From positions 92,501 through 156,500 of the forward strand of contig JAXRKP010000256.1 in assembly GCA_037039925.1 (NCBI GenBank): DNA of 64,000 nt, read 5' to 3'. A program made the translations under genes and the position numbers. The notes under the pieces are model-generated. The model did no database searches, was not told where the DNA came from, and saw only the letters and a list, made by a program, of their open reading frames with translations. Source of the DNA: Doris montereyensis. Taxonomy: Eukaryota > Mollusca > Gastropoda > Nudibranchia > Dorididae. Below, in pieces: positions 14,052-27,300 of the stretch (positions within the stretch are counted from its first letter, which is position 1; each line of letters begins with the position of its first letter).

Positions 14052-14479
14052 TTGCATACATATGGTCTATTTTTCATTTTCGGAGAAGAGTATCGTTTGA
14101 ATTATTATTCGGCCCAAATATATTTAGTTTGCAGGCATTTGGATAACTTGTTCATGTCTCTGTCCATTTCACATGGTCATGATGACATGTGGTATCTGGA
14201 CAAGAGGAAGGGTGGCTATTTGAAGTGTATAGACATTAGAAACTATCAGAGTCTATCTTCATTGTGTATAGAAAGGACTAAGGAGGAGGCTTACATCCAG
14301 AAGTGGGGGCAAGATATGAAAAACCACTGGATTGCGTAAGGGTGGGGGTTGTTTGGCTGTTGATTTTTAAAGACTAGATCTTAATCCCATCTTTGATAGC
14401 ATTTTGGTAATATTTTCTATTGAAATGCCGGTGAAAAGCCCATACTGGTTTATAAGTTATTTCCCTTTGTGATATCTGC
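14052..14479. other. No gene recognised
   Basis: A 120-codon open frame ends at 14339 but shows no family resemblance, splice context or start context. It may be old repeat sequence. Confidence 0.35.
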
Positions 14480-14546
14480 ATGTCTCTTTTTGTAATGACA
14501 ATGTATAATGTTACCGACAATAAAGACATTTTTTAATTGAATTGAA
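14480..14546 (+). mobile_element. Probable LINE 3' terminus
   Basis: GACAATGTATAATG, then AATAAAG and a TTTAATTGAATTGAA end resembles the TTGAA-repeat tails of CR1/L2-like LINEs. It lies about 200 bases upstream of the first coding exon of the ligase gene. Confidence 0.35.
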
Positions 14547-14763
14547 AAAATGATTTGACGCTGAATCCACTGGCAACATTGCGTAATGTTGATTAAACAA
14601 TATGTTGTGTTTTTGATAGTTTGTTACGTAATGTATCATGCTTTTCTTATGTGGGATAGATACAATGTGACGTAAAAACTCTTGTTGCACACAGTGGCTG
14701 TGATTGACAAATGGAATCAAGTTGATTTTGTTATTATTTTCAGTTTGCCGCTAATTTGATAAC

Positions 14764-14849
14764 ATGGCCAAGAGTGTCACAGCCGTGGTTTCCTCATCCT
14801 GGCCAGTCTCCTGGGATTCCCTTTGAATGTCCTCGGCAACATTGTTGTG
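14764..14849 (+). CDS. RNF13: RNF13-like exon 1: start codon and signal peptide
   Basis: A good acceptor (TTATTATTTTCAG, ending 14743) is followed by 20 bases of 5' UTR and an ATG at 14764 in strong context (AACATGG). The signal peptide, [18 protein letters not shown] followed by NIVV, is read at about 14784-14849 in a frame shifted from the ATG; the ATG frame itself stops at TGA about 20 codons in. A one-base loss between 14767 and 14785 would join the two. The exon ends in phase 0 at donor GTGAGT (14850). Confidence 0.75.
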
Positions 14850-17800
14850 GTGAGTTTTCCCTGGTTGCCCAGCAACACCTTCCACAAACTTGAAGTTTGA
14901 GTAACACAGCATCCAGTCAGCCAATACTTAAAACATTTCACAGCACTGTTGGATAACAAATGAAAGGAGAATCTATCTGATTTGATTTTTAATAAATATA
15001 TGTATTTAGCACTACTATTTCACATAAGGAATTTCCCTGTAGATCATTTTAAATTCTCTTCTTTGTTTTGTAACATTTTGTTTTGTTTTAACTTTAATTT
15101 CAATAGATTAATTGGCCAGGCCATTTATTTTCATCTTTTTTTAAATTATATTTTGTTGAATAATCCATTATATGTATATAATGCAAATCACTCTCTGTCT
15201 CTTTCTCAACTTTTTCATGGCGACAACAGAAAGACCTCTTGTCCAATGAGATTAACACGTTTGCCGACTTGTCAGCCTCTTTTGGCCCAGAATTCCCTGA
15301 GCTTGGCCTTGAGGTGAGTCAAGTGTTCTGCAGATTACATGCAGGACATCTCTACTGATGACTCCATCTATATGTCCATTCATCTATCTATCTATCTATC
15401 TATCTATTCATCCATCTATCTATCTATCCATCTACCTATTTATCTATCTATCCATTCATGCATTCAGTTTCATTATATTACGTAACTGCCAACCAGTATT
15501 TAAAAAAAAAGAAGTCTGTTTTAAGTCTGTATTTAGCATGGAAGGATGTATTTGATATATGATGAGAGTAAATTGTAATTTTAAAAGGGACCCTAAGTGA
15601 AGAGCAGAGATTGGGGTGAATTTCTGGAGATGTCGTTCTGAATGCCCAAAACGACTGCCGCATTTCGCCTGGAAGGTTAGCGATGGGCGAAGGTTTGGCT
15701 ATTTTCCCTAAATGGGGATTAATTGATTAATTAAAGTTACATTATCAATGTTTCCTGGAATATTACGGGTATGCAAGTAAATTAGTTTGCGCTGTCAGAG
15801 CCTGTATTTCGAGTTGCAAACTTATCCTGTTGTTATGTTCTAATTTGTTGACTATCTTTTGGTACGATAAAAACTGTTCAGGAGATAGACCCTACCCACC
15901 GAATTGGCAGAGGTGAGATTTGACTGTACAGGCTTCTTAGCTTTTCTTTCTTAAGAGGGAACTTGGTAGTTCAGAGGCAAGTGTTTGGTTTTAAAAAAAA
16001 ATTTTTTTCATCCTTGAGAAAGATGACAACTACAGCTTAAGAGAATGTCTAAGAATATGAGGTCTATATATATATATATATAAAACATGATAAATTGTAA
16101 AAAAAGAAAGAAAGAAAAAGAGTCATAGAAAAATTGCAGATTAAGTTGCAAGGGTTGAGTCGCCTAACTTTCTTTTTTCTGAGAATGTGACAATGTTAAT
16201 AATGTCATTGTCATCTCAATCATGTTGCCTGATGACTTTTCCACTTCCTTTTCATGTCTATCAGGTCGCATCGTGATGGCCCTCCCAACCAACGCCTGCC
16301 ATCCCATTTTACCCGCCCCACCTGTGACAGATGAGTTCGGTTGGGTTGTTATGATTGCCAGGGGAGGCAATTGTGAATTTGCTGAAAAGGTGAGAATTTT
16401 TACAACACCTTCTTAGTTGACAGGGGGGGAGGGAGGGGCATGGTGATCCAGATATAAGGTGTCTGCCTCTCAACTAGAAGGTAGAGAGTGCATGCTCTCT
16501 CAGTTTGACAAATTTTCTTGAGTTTTTCTGGAAACTATTGTTTTGCCTTCAGATGTTGCTAGCGGTTAACAGTCTTTCAAGACATAAGAATCACCCTCCT
16601 TGTCAGAAAAAAAATTGAAATTTAAAAAATCTCTTTACTCACTTGTAAGCAATGCTTTAAAAAGTTTTGTACTTTCTACAGTTGATTCAAGCAAGATTGA
16701 CATATTAAAGAACTGAAAAGTGCAATCAACTGTGAAACATTTCAGAGAAATAAATACGATAAGAAAGATTTCAATACAAACTTGAATGTTCACTTTATCT
16801 ATGATTTTAATTGTAGAAGGACTGTGCATTATTGACTTGTCTTTACTGAACACACCAAAACTCTCTGTGAGTTTAGGACCACAAGAGACAGTTGTGCAAT
16901 CAGCAAAGTCAAGTGTGTCTCTATCCTGGCTTCCAATCAGAACTAGTATTCAGTGGTGAGATTTTTCCACCAAAAAGATTACTTTTGAATTCTTTACAGT
17001 GGTGGAATATCTAGCTCTTTGCTCCAATCGGAGGTGGATGCAAAGCTCATTGGGTCTAATTTGTACAGTCTTTTGAGAATGTTAAAGTTATACATAGGGT
17101 GGTAGTATTGAAAACTGGAGCACCCCCCCAAAGCTCTACTCATTAAACCATTTCTTTTACGGTGGATTTGTATGAAATCAACCAGAAAATGTTTCTGGTG
17201 GATTTACACTGCTTTTTATTTTTAACTACGCTCTTGTCGTTTTTTGTTTTGTGTTTGGATGTCTTAAAAACATATGATTACCATACATGGTGAACAATGT
17301 TTTGTTTTCAAGGTCATCAACTGATGAGGATACAAACCTGACCAACCTGGTCTGACTTTAAAAATAAAAATGATTTTATGAATTGGTCTCCCAATTAGTT
17401 TCTACCATTTATCTCACAATGTTATTCCCTTCTGTCTGACCTGCCATTAGCTTGAGCGAGATGTTGCAGACACGGGCAGTCTTTGCGTTAACTCATTCAG
17501 TCCTGGAGTCAGACGGGTGTAGAGACAGTTTGGCCTGTTGCAAATATTGTCGTAATGTGACACAGATACGTTTATCCACTTCTCTGTCATTTTTGCTAGT
17601 CCATTCAAGGAACTTGCACAATTAACAATAATATGAATTTTGTAATGTTTCTATAAATGGTTTGAGCATACAATGAGAGAAATCGATGTATGTAGTAGCT
17701 AGTGTGAGAAAAGTTGTAAACAAGAGATTCTGTCATCGATAATAAATCAGACATTCAGACGATAATAAAAGGGACACACTTTAATCAAAATGAATGGAGC

Positions 17801-18322
17801 GACTTTTCAAATAGTTTCTTCAACTTTGCTAGTAGATCTAATGTTTGTATGCAAACAAATTATTTCTGTGTTTGAATTGCGTAATTCAAAAACATAACAG
17901 GTTTCAGTGTGTGAATAGAAATAGATAAAAACGTCCTCATAGTATGTTGGTTATCAATAAATCTATTCTATATTTATGTGAAGTTTGAAAAGTCATTCAG
18001 CAATTTTTTTGAAAAAGGGTCAAAATCCACTGTAGCAGGACGTACGTTGGTCAGGAAGGAAGAGGCAGCGCTGAATGAGTTAATGACAGAACTATTTAGT
18101 TACATGTTATTCATTATTCACTTGATCTTATGTCACTTTTTCCCGATTGCCCCAAAAACCATATTTAAAAGTCTTATTCTCACTTTCAGGTAGAACGTGC
18201 TCAGGATGCTAATTTTAGAGCAGCTATCATACATAATTTTAAATCACGGGAGGGTTTGCTGTTGATGAAGGGAAGTAAGTTCAGTTATAGCATTTTTGGT
18301 TCTCTCTCTCTGTGTGTGTGTG

Positions 18323-18396
<74 letters not shown>

Positions 18397-21300
18397 CCCT
18401 TTTTCAGTTTGTCACGTGTCTTATTATTGTGATTTCTTTTGCAGCCATAAAAATAGAATGGGTGGCCTTGAACTGCGCTATCTACAGTCTTTACGTGTAG
18501 CAAGAAAATCTCCCCTCGCATTGACTCGTCTCCCCCGGTACCTTTGTCTCAACACACGACTTTTTTACGACTAGTGACGTCCTGCGTGGATGCCCCTTCA
18601 TGGCAGGAGTGCTGCTTTCTCTCTTTCCTCTCATCTCTTTCTCACACCGCCTCGTCCTCTTCCCTATTGCTGGAAGAAATCCGCCCACACAGTCTCTCTC
18701 TCATGTTTCTCTTGTCCTCAGGCTGTCCAAGCACAAAGTGCTGGCTTTACCGCAGCCATTATTCACAATTATCCCGGTAAAGATTCTTTGATAAAAATGG
18801 GAGCGGATTCCAAACGTAAGTCAAAATCGCACCGGGCATCCATACCAGCTTGCTTGCTTTTTTTGTGCCTTTTGTTTGTTTTCTTTTCTATGCTTGGTAA
18901 AAGAGGGTGTGACTTGAAGAAAGATGCTTCTGCTCCATGTGCTTGTTTTTTCCTTGAGGTTTGGTTTCCTCTTTTTCTCCTCTTTTCCCATAGAACAGGG
19001 GAGTAACGCAAGGGCCGCTGTGAACCCCCCCTCCACCCCGATACTTGTGGCTGGCTTCTGTGTGACCAATAATCATACGCATATTGTATATCATTGAATG
19101 TATCACGTTATGCTCTCTCACGTTTCTGAAAAAATTAGTCTCATAATGTATTACTCCTTTTTTCATAGACTTTGGTTTAAAGAAATGAATAGAATGGAAG
19201 AAAAAAAAAAGAAGAAATTTGGGGTAGTTCATATAATTATGTATCTCTCGACTTAAGGCTGTCGATTTCAAAAAATATTTATGTGAATAGTATTGATGGC
19301 CCTAGGTGTCCGTGCCTTGCTTGTAGGTGTGATCAGTCTTAATCTCATGAAAGTGATAGAGAAAATTATTCGAGAACTAAGACTGTTTAGTAGACGCAGT
19401 TGAAACTCATGGAAGTGATTTGATATTGTCTGTGAATGGGGAATGTTTAGTGAATCAAGGTGAATTTATTGCACGGTTGCTATGTAGTTATTGTGTTAAA
19501 CATCGCTTCTTCCAGTGAGATGTTTGGAGCATAGCGAAATCGCATCTTTACGGCAAGTATTAGGTTAGCTATAAAAAAAATAAAAATATTTGGGGTAATA
19601 AGTGATTCTTCCATAATAAAAATGAATTGTCAATTGTCATATACAATGTTCATATCGAAAACGTTCACAAACCTGTTATCTTTGTCACTTGCATGTGAGC
19701 ATCATATTTTCACAATTATTTATTATGTTATCCTTCATGGCAGACCACTATTATGTTCATTTTATCGTATTGATTTGAGTAAACATTAAGTGTAACTCAT
19801 TTCCTGTATCAACAAATCAATGTGTATGTTACAGTGAGTGTGTATGTCAAGAGTGTGTATGTCAAGAGTGTGTATGTCAAGAGTGTGTATGTCAAGAGTG
19901 TATGTCAAGAGTGTGTATGTCAAGAGTGAGGTTTTGGCTGGCAGTACATTTGTAGGTACTTATAATTGTAACATGATATTAATGGTAATGATTATCATCA
20001 TACTTAACAGTAATACTAAGTAATTACTAATAGGAAGATGATATTGGCATAATAATATGAATTTGATAGTAGTGTTAAATATAACAAAATAATGATTGTC
20101 ATAAAAAATGATTATACATATATATATTGAGAAAAGTATTACAATATTAATGATAATTATTGTAATAATAATAGTAATGATAATAATAATAGCAATAATA
20201 ATAGCTGAACCTCAACAAAGATCTTCTAAACGACTGCTTCACATTATTAGTCCCCCAAAATAGTAAATAAGAGAGGATAGCAATAGAATAATAATAATAT
20301 TCCTATGTAAAACATAATGCTATTATATACATAACAATATTGATATATACGTAATGTAATAATAATAATAGCCGTAGCCTTATCATTCTTGGGGAAACAA
20401 AACTGTACAACAAAGATGTGCAATGTTATTAATTATGGCACCTGTGAGCTTTCTCTTTCTTTGTCTTTTATTCCCCTGTCACAATTTTACGTTTGTCTGT
20501 CTGACCACTAGTGTGTTGTTACTGTCTTTGTTCCCACCCTGGATGATGTGAATTGTGTGTAAAGCGCCATCCTTTGTCAGTGTCAGTCTCATGGGTAGGC
20601 AGTTTGTGGGGACTACTGGTAGGCCCTCCCGCTTCTTTCCTTCCACTCTTTCTTCGTCTCGCTGTTTCCTCTGAGATCAACCTTTATTCACTGTTTACGG
20701 TGGGTATGGGCAAATTTCAATAATTGAAGCCTTTCCTCTTGCAGACCTTCTTGTCACGTTGCTTTTTTGTTTGCTTCAGAATTCAAACAATTTTTAGATG
20801 ACTTACTCCATTATTTGGCTACAAGATTATTTTTACATAGAAACGGTTTAAACTTCGGTTTCCTGGCTTGTTTTTTCTTTCACAATCAGTCATGTTTCTC
20901 CCACACTGTAATATCTGTAACTCGTTGTTTGCACGGGGAAATTGTCTTTGTGCACACCTCCCATTCTTGTTGCACTTTTGTGGGTAGTTTGTGTGTGCTG
21001 CTGGTTTGTCCTTCTTCTCTTCCTTCACATCTTGCTGGGGGGCGGGGACTCAGTAGTCTAGTGGCAAGATGTCAGCCTCTCAAGGTCATGGATTCGTGCT
21101 CGGCAGGTTGAAACGTTTTCTTGAGTTTTCTTCTAGCAAAGCCTATCCCCCTGGTCCCGTTGGTCCAGGTATTTAGGTCAATACTTAATTCTACTGGAAA
21201 AAGATGATAGAGAGGAGGTCCCGCCACAAGGCAGGTCACAACATTCTGTGCATGTATAAAAAGATCTCATGGCTAAAAAAAACTCCCAAAAAACAAAAAA

Positions 21301-24300
21301 GATCTTACCAAAAACCTGTAGATTGTCTCGTCTTAAACACTGCCATGGCGATGGATCAGCTAATATGGATGTGAGCAAAATCCAAAACCTTTCACCCTTT
21401 TGGTTGTCACTGCTACTTGCTGGCAGGGCTATTTCTCGGATGCCTGATGACAAGTGTTCACATCTTCTCTTGCCTGCCCGGCGACCGATTCAGCCTCCTC
21501 CCTTATCGTATGACTACGACTGTCCTCTTTTCTTTGACTGGCTCTCCTATTTCCTCTATGCTCCATTCCCTCTGCTTGGGACTATTCATTTCTCTTCTCC
21601 CCCCCCCCCCCCCCCCCCTCTCGACTTTGTGATGTGGGCGAGTGGTTGTCGCATGCCAGTCTGCAGCGTCATACTTCTTTCCCCTTCATTCTTTCACCCT
21701 GTTTTCCGTCCTGCTTTTTCCTGTGAATCCACCGTGAGATCACTGCATATGGTGGACAGGGTAATTTCATGTAAGAAACAAACACTGTGGGATGGTTATG
21801 TAAGTGTATCTATAGACGTTATTCATGTGCTGCATGACGAAGGGTTAAAAGGTTGAAATGTCATCTTTGTCACAAGTCGTCATTTTTTTTGTTGTTGTTT
21901 TTCATTCATCGCTTTCTTTGTCATGTCATTGGGTGCGCTTCTACTTCCAATGATTTGCAATTCCAGTCCTCTTTTGTCTGATTTGATATTTTACAATGCT
22001 AACAATTTTGATACGAGTATTTTTCTTTCTTTTCTTTCTTTTTTTTTTTTATCAATTCCCATTCTACCCTTTCGGTGTATGGTTTTAGATGCCCGAGATG
22101 ATCTTTTCTCCAGGATGCCCTGTCCTGGCATTTTCTGTTTCCTTCCAAAAAAGTTAAATTTCTATGCTTCAATGCCTCTTTTATATCTTCTTCCCACTTT
22201 CTCTGAGGTCTGCCCTTTGGTCTTTTACCTTGGGCTTTAGCACTGTGTACTGATTTAGCTATTCTATTGTCATTCATTCTGTTTACATGCCCAAACCATC
22301 TCAATTGATTTTTTTCTATTTTAGTTTTTATGCCATCTGCTTTGGTTTGATCTCTTATTGATGTGTTTCTGATTTTGTCTCTTTTAGTTTTCCCTACTAC
22401 TCTTCTTAGACATTGTTACCCTATTAATTATAAGGTAACAAGTAGACATTGTTACCCTATTAATTATAAGGTAACAAGTAGACATTGTTACCCTATTAAT
22501 TATGAGACAAGTATGTCATTCTTGCCTATATAATATATGTAAATGTTGGTGGGTGCTGCTGGTAAGTTCCCCTTTCTTCATAGTTTTCACTCTTTTACTC
22601 ATCCTTTTTCTTGCCGCTTCCTACAAACTCACCCTGAGATCACACACACAGCATCAACGGTTAAAGTCGCAAACCGTGTAAGTCTAGAATTAGACCCCCC
22701 TCCCCCCTTTTTTTAAACATTAGGAAGCCCCCGTCTTCGTCTAGTTTGGATTCTGTGCCATAAGAACCAATGGAGACCGGTATCATAATCACATGAGCAA
22801 TTCCGTGTGTCCTATTCCTATTCGGGTCTAGGTTTTGACACTCGCAAACCATGTGTGTCTGGGAAGGGAGATTAAAAAGCGCAGCGCCATTTTCTTTGAT
22901 TTTCTCAAAACACCCAAAATTGGGCGTCCACGGTTTGCGACTTTCACCATAGATGCGGTGGATGGGGTAAATGACAATAAAACCTATATCTATATGAAAT
23001 GTGTCACTAACATATTCCCATTCTCATTCTTTCTGTAACACAGATAGCTCCAAGGTTGCAATCCCATCCACCTTTGTTGGCTACAGCAATGGCAGGACGC
23101 TAGTCAAAATGTTCAAAGGCCACAGGTAAGTTGTGTCCATTTCTGTTCATTAATCTGTAAAAGGCCTATTGGAATAGCCCGCAGATGGTTTTACAGTTTG
23201 ATATGAAAATCGTGTGGACGCAGTTTAGATTGTTCAGTGGTCTGAGCGTTTGTAATGCTAGCTGGAAGCTCATTCCATTTTGAACTGCGTTGCGTGAAGG
23301 AATATTTGTGGATGTTACACCTAGGTTGGTATCGTTGGAGGTTGTGCCCGTTGTTAGACCTCGTTCTCAGTGTATAGCTGCTGAAGAATTGATGTTTGTG
23401 TTTAGCAACTTCTCCGGTTAGAGTACGGCGTGTCATGGCATGACCAATCTGGTGAACTTGTGGTGCTGTGCCAATGATTACAGAAAAAACCCAACCCACC
23501 TGGCCAAAATTGAGAAATTCAGTTGTCCTCGTGATACAAAGACACTGATACCGTAGCTTAAAAACTAAATGCCATATAAAAAATGTGGTCTTTTTTTTTG
23601 GCTGTTTGGGTATATATGTTTTGATAAAGTTTTATTTCCAGTCTGAGCAAAAAGATAAACAGATTGATAGCAGGCTATCCGACTACTTGGGAGGGGTTGA
23701 TAGGATCTTAGGGACAAAGCTGGGGAAAACCAATGGCCTCCTGGGTCCGCCTGCCCTCGATCGCCGAAGATATAAGGTATTTTCATGAGAGCTCAGCCCA
23801 AAAATGGGCAAAGTTTCCCAAAATGCCCTCAATGACCAAGAGTAAACCTGCTCCGTGAGGCAGTTAAGCGAGCCTCGGCATTGAAAGGGTGGCTTCCCTT
23901 ACTGCCCAATGTAACACAGTGGAGCCAACTTGATCGCCGATGGACTGGTTAAGCCGCAGTGACCCGCAACTGGCCCCAATCCATTTGAGGCCGTAAGCTT
24001 TGAGTCTCAGTTTCAAGGGTTCTCTAAAGCAGACCTGCCAACCATCCCGATTCTATCGAGACAGTCCCGATATTGAAAACTCAATTTTTTTATTTATAAG
24101 AAGAAGGAAAGAAATTGCGTTGACATATTTTCCCCCGCTTAAATGCTATTGTACCGATTGATGGTTCCTATACGGTATACCGGAAGTTATTGAGCGACGA
24201 CTGAAATGTTGTTGCTTGAATGCTACTGCACCGGTTGATTGTTCCTTAATTATTTAATATTGCGCAAAGTTAAAGCATTCTTTGTTCACTGCTCTCCTTA

Positions 24301-27300
24301 AAGCCTTCTCTTAGATAATCTAGATCTAGAGCTATCTCGAGTTTTAATTCAAATGAATTTACCATGGATAAATTTCTTGTGAAATCAAAATGTGCATTGA
24401 ATAATGAACAGGGGTACTTCTACTACTAGATCTTAGTAGATCTAGCTCTTCTTCTACTACTAGATCTTAGTAGATCTAGCTCTTCTTCTACTACTAGATC
24501 TTAGTAGATCTAGCTCTTCTTCTACTACTAGATCTTAGTAGATCTAGCTCTTCTTCTACTACTAGATCTTAGTGGATCTAGCTCTTCTTCTACTACTAGA
24601 TCTTAGTAGATCTAGCTCTTCTTCTACTACTAGATCTTAGTAGATCTAGCTCTTCTTCTACTACTAGATCTTAGTAGATCTAGCTCTTCTTCTACTACTT
24701 GTAGACCCAATCAGAAAGTAACTTGTACTGATGAGCCTCCCCAAAAAGAAAAAAACGATGTGTCGTTATCGGCCAGAATATTCTGAAGAATTTCCATTTC
24801 TTAGACCCAGCAGGAGAGAGAAAACTTTGTCTTTGTGAATACTAGGACAAATTTAAACATTTCTACTGGTGATAGAGATGATCTGAATAAACACATCAAA
24901 ACAAATACAGAAGTTCTGTTCTGTAAATAGACAACTTGTACATATAATATAACTGCTGTAAGTATTAATCATCTTTTTTTTACTGTAAAACCATAACATT
25001 TGGATAAATGCAGTGTGTTTTAGTTTTGTATCCTTTATAGTGCAATGTTTGGGAAATTTGTGCGCCAATGTCTTATTTATGGCTGACTTGACGGTTGTTC
25101 GCTTGTGCTTGTAAAATTCATGATTTTGGAGGTGTCCCTATTTTCATTTTGAGAAAGTTGGCAGGTCTGCTAAGGCAGCTCAAAACGTAATCCACCCCCT
25201 TAAAGAAGAAGAAGATAGCAGGAGGTTGACGCAGAATGTGTGTACTATTTTTTAGGTCCATTTAGTCTGGTCCAGTTAGGTCGATTGACACCTATAAAAC
25301 GGAGGTCCTGTATACACATCACAACACTCAATGCACGTTAAAAATCCTGTGGCTGGGCAGAATTAAAAAAAGAAAAAGAATCCCATCAAAAACGGGTATA
25401 ATCGAATTAAATATTTTAAAAAAATTTGACAAATATTAAAAAAACACTTAGCAGGGATGACACATTTTTTCGTTGGCAGTCTCATTGTTCCCATACTTCT
25501 GCATTCTGCTTACCCCAGCCGTATATATGACGACCTCATTTATTTGTTTGAAGTTAACCATGCCCACCATGTCGGTGATCTCAATGTATGAAGACACCGC
25601 TTAAAGAAGCTGAAGTTAATACTCGTCAATGTTTTGACAGTAAAAAAAGTAAAACATTTTTTTGTTGTCTTATGGCCTTTCAGGGAATACATTGCGCAAA
25701 TCTTGGAGCAGGAGAACATCGACTACCGCATGTACTTGTGGCCCTTTGCCATCGTGGTGGGCGTCTGTTTCTTCATGGTCATTCTCTTCCTGGTAAGTTT
25801 TGACAATGGGTCAAAGGTCAAGGCCTGTGATTCGTTGCTGTTGTACCTCACTCGATGTTGTTATCCAGACCTTCCATTTCTTCGCCTTAAGGCAGAATGC
25901 CGGCAATTTTATCATTTGCCGACATTTCCAACATTTTCACCGAAAAGAAAAAGAATTTTGTTCGGACATTTGCGATTTGAATGAGTTTCAGGCATTGTTC
26001 AGTCTTAGTCTCAGTTCGATTTAGCGCTTTGCTTTGTTAACAACTACATGTTTATCTAAATCTCTACCTTGTGAAACTTTCATCATGTCGGAAATTCTTG
26101 ACTTTGTTGTTAGGAATTCAGACAATAAATCTATAGAAAATGGTATGAGAAATAAATTTCGATGGAATTGGTTAGAGGGAGAAGGATGGAAACGGAGATT
26201 TCCTGTCTGTTTACGTTAGGCAACTCGCTAATCCAGGCCTGGTATTCTGCACGTATTGTAAAACTGAAGTTGACTACAGTCAGAAAGGAAAATCGCACAT
26301 CAAACAGCATTCTGACAGTGTGAGTCATAATAAATATATATATTTCTCTAATATTATTTATAAGTATTTGAAATGCAAACTAATAAGGTAATTGTCTGGA
26401 TGTCTCAGCATTGTTAGTCATATTATGTAACAGTATGTTTTGTATAATATTGCATAAAATTTGGCACGGGGAAATGTTTCAGGCAATTTTGTCAAGGGTC
26501 AATGGAAGGTCTGGTCATCATTTGTGCTGGTTTTGTTTTTGACAGGGGGAGGGGGGTATTCTTTGTCCATGCTTTTGCCTGCTTTACTTTGTATTTCACC
26601 ATGGTTCCTGTGTAGACGGCTGCCGAGAGCTACTGGTAGATTCTATTTCTTCTCTTTCACTCTTTCATACATATGTTCCATCTTGCTGTTTGTTCTCAAT
26701 TCACCCTGAGCTCTCTTTGCTTTATCTGGTGGGATTGGCTTTATTTCTGATGTCAAATTTCAAGTTTCAGAAATAAAAAATTTAAATAATCAATGATTTG
26801 CCATCAGAGCAATGCTGATTTATCTAGATTATTTGATAATACAGTGAGAAATGCCTGGGATTGTAGGTTATTTGATTTCTGATTTCAATACTAATTTGAT
26901 AATACAGTGAGAAATGCTGATTTAGCAGTGTAGTTATCAGATAGTATAGAAGGCGATATTTCAGAGAGAAGCTGATTTACGATTTAATATATTGCATCAA
27001 TGATTATGACACAATATATGTAGAGCAATGCCTGATTTACCACCATGCAGATTATTTGATAATACAGTGAGAAATGCCTGATTTACCACCATGTAGGATT
27101 ATTTGATAATACAGTGAGAAATGTCTGATTTACCACCATGTAGGTTATTTGATAATACAGTGAGAAATGCCTGATTTACCACCATGTAGGTTATTTGATA
27201 ATACAGTGAGAAATGCCTGATTTACCACCATGTAGGTTATTTGATAATACAGAGAGAAATGCCTGATTTACCACCATGTAGGTTATTTGATAATACAGTG

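Noticed and set aside
13977..14339. 120-codon frame
   Set aside because: It crosses the end of a transposon at 14051, so its two halves come from unrelated sequence.
18590..19006. 138-codon frame over exon 4b
   Set aside because: It uses a different frame from the PA-domain sequence and ignores good splice sites; the family match is to the spliced exon.
21269..21856. 195-codon open frame
   Set aside because: It runs through a SINE tail, a C homopolymer (polyproline) and a family B copy; no coherent protein.
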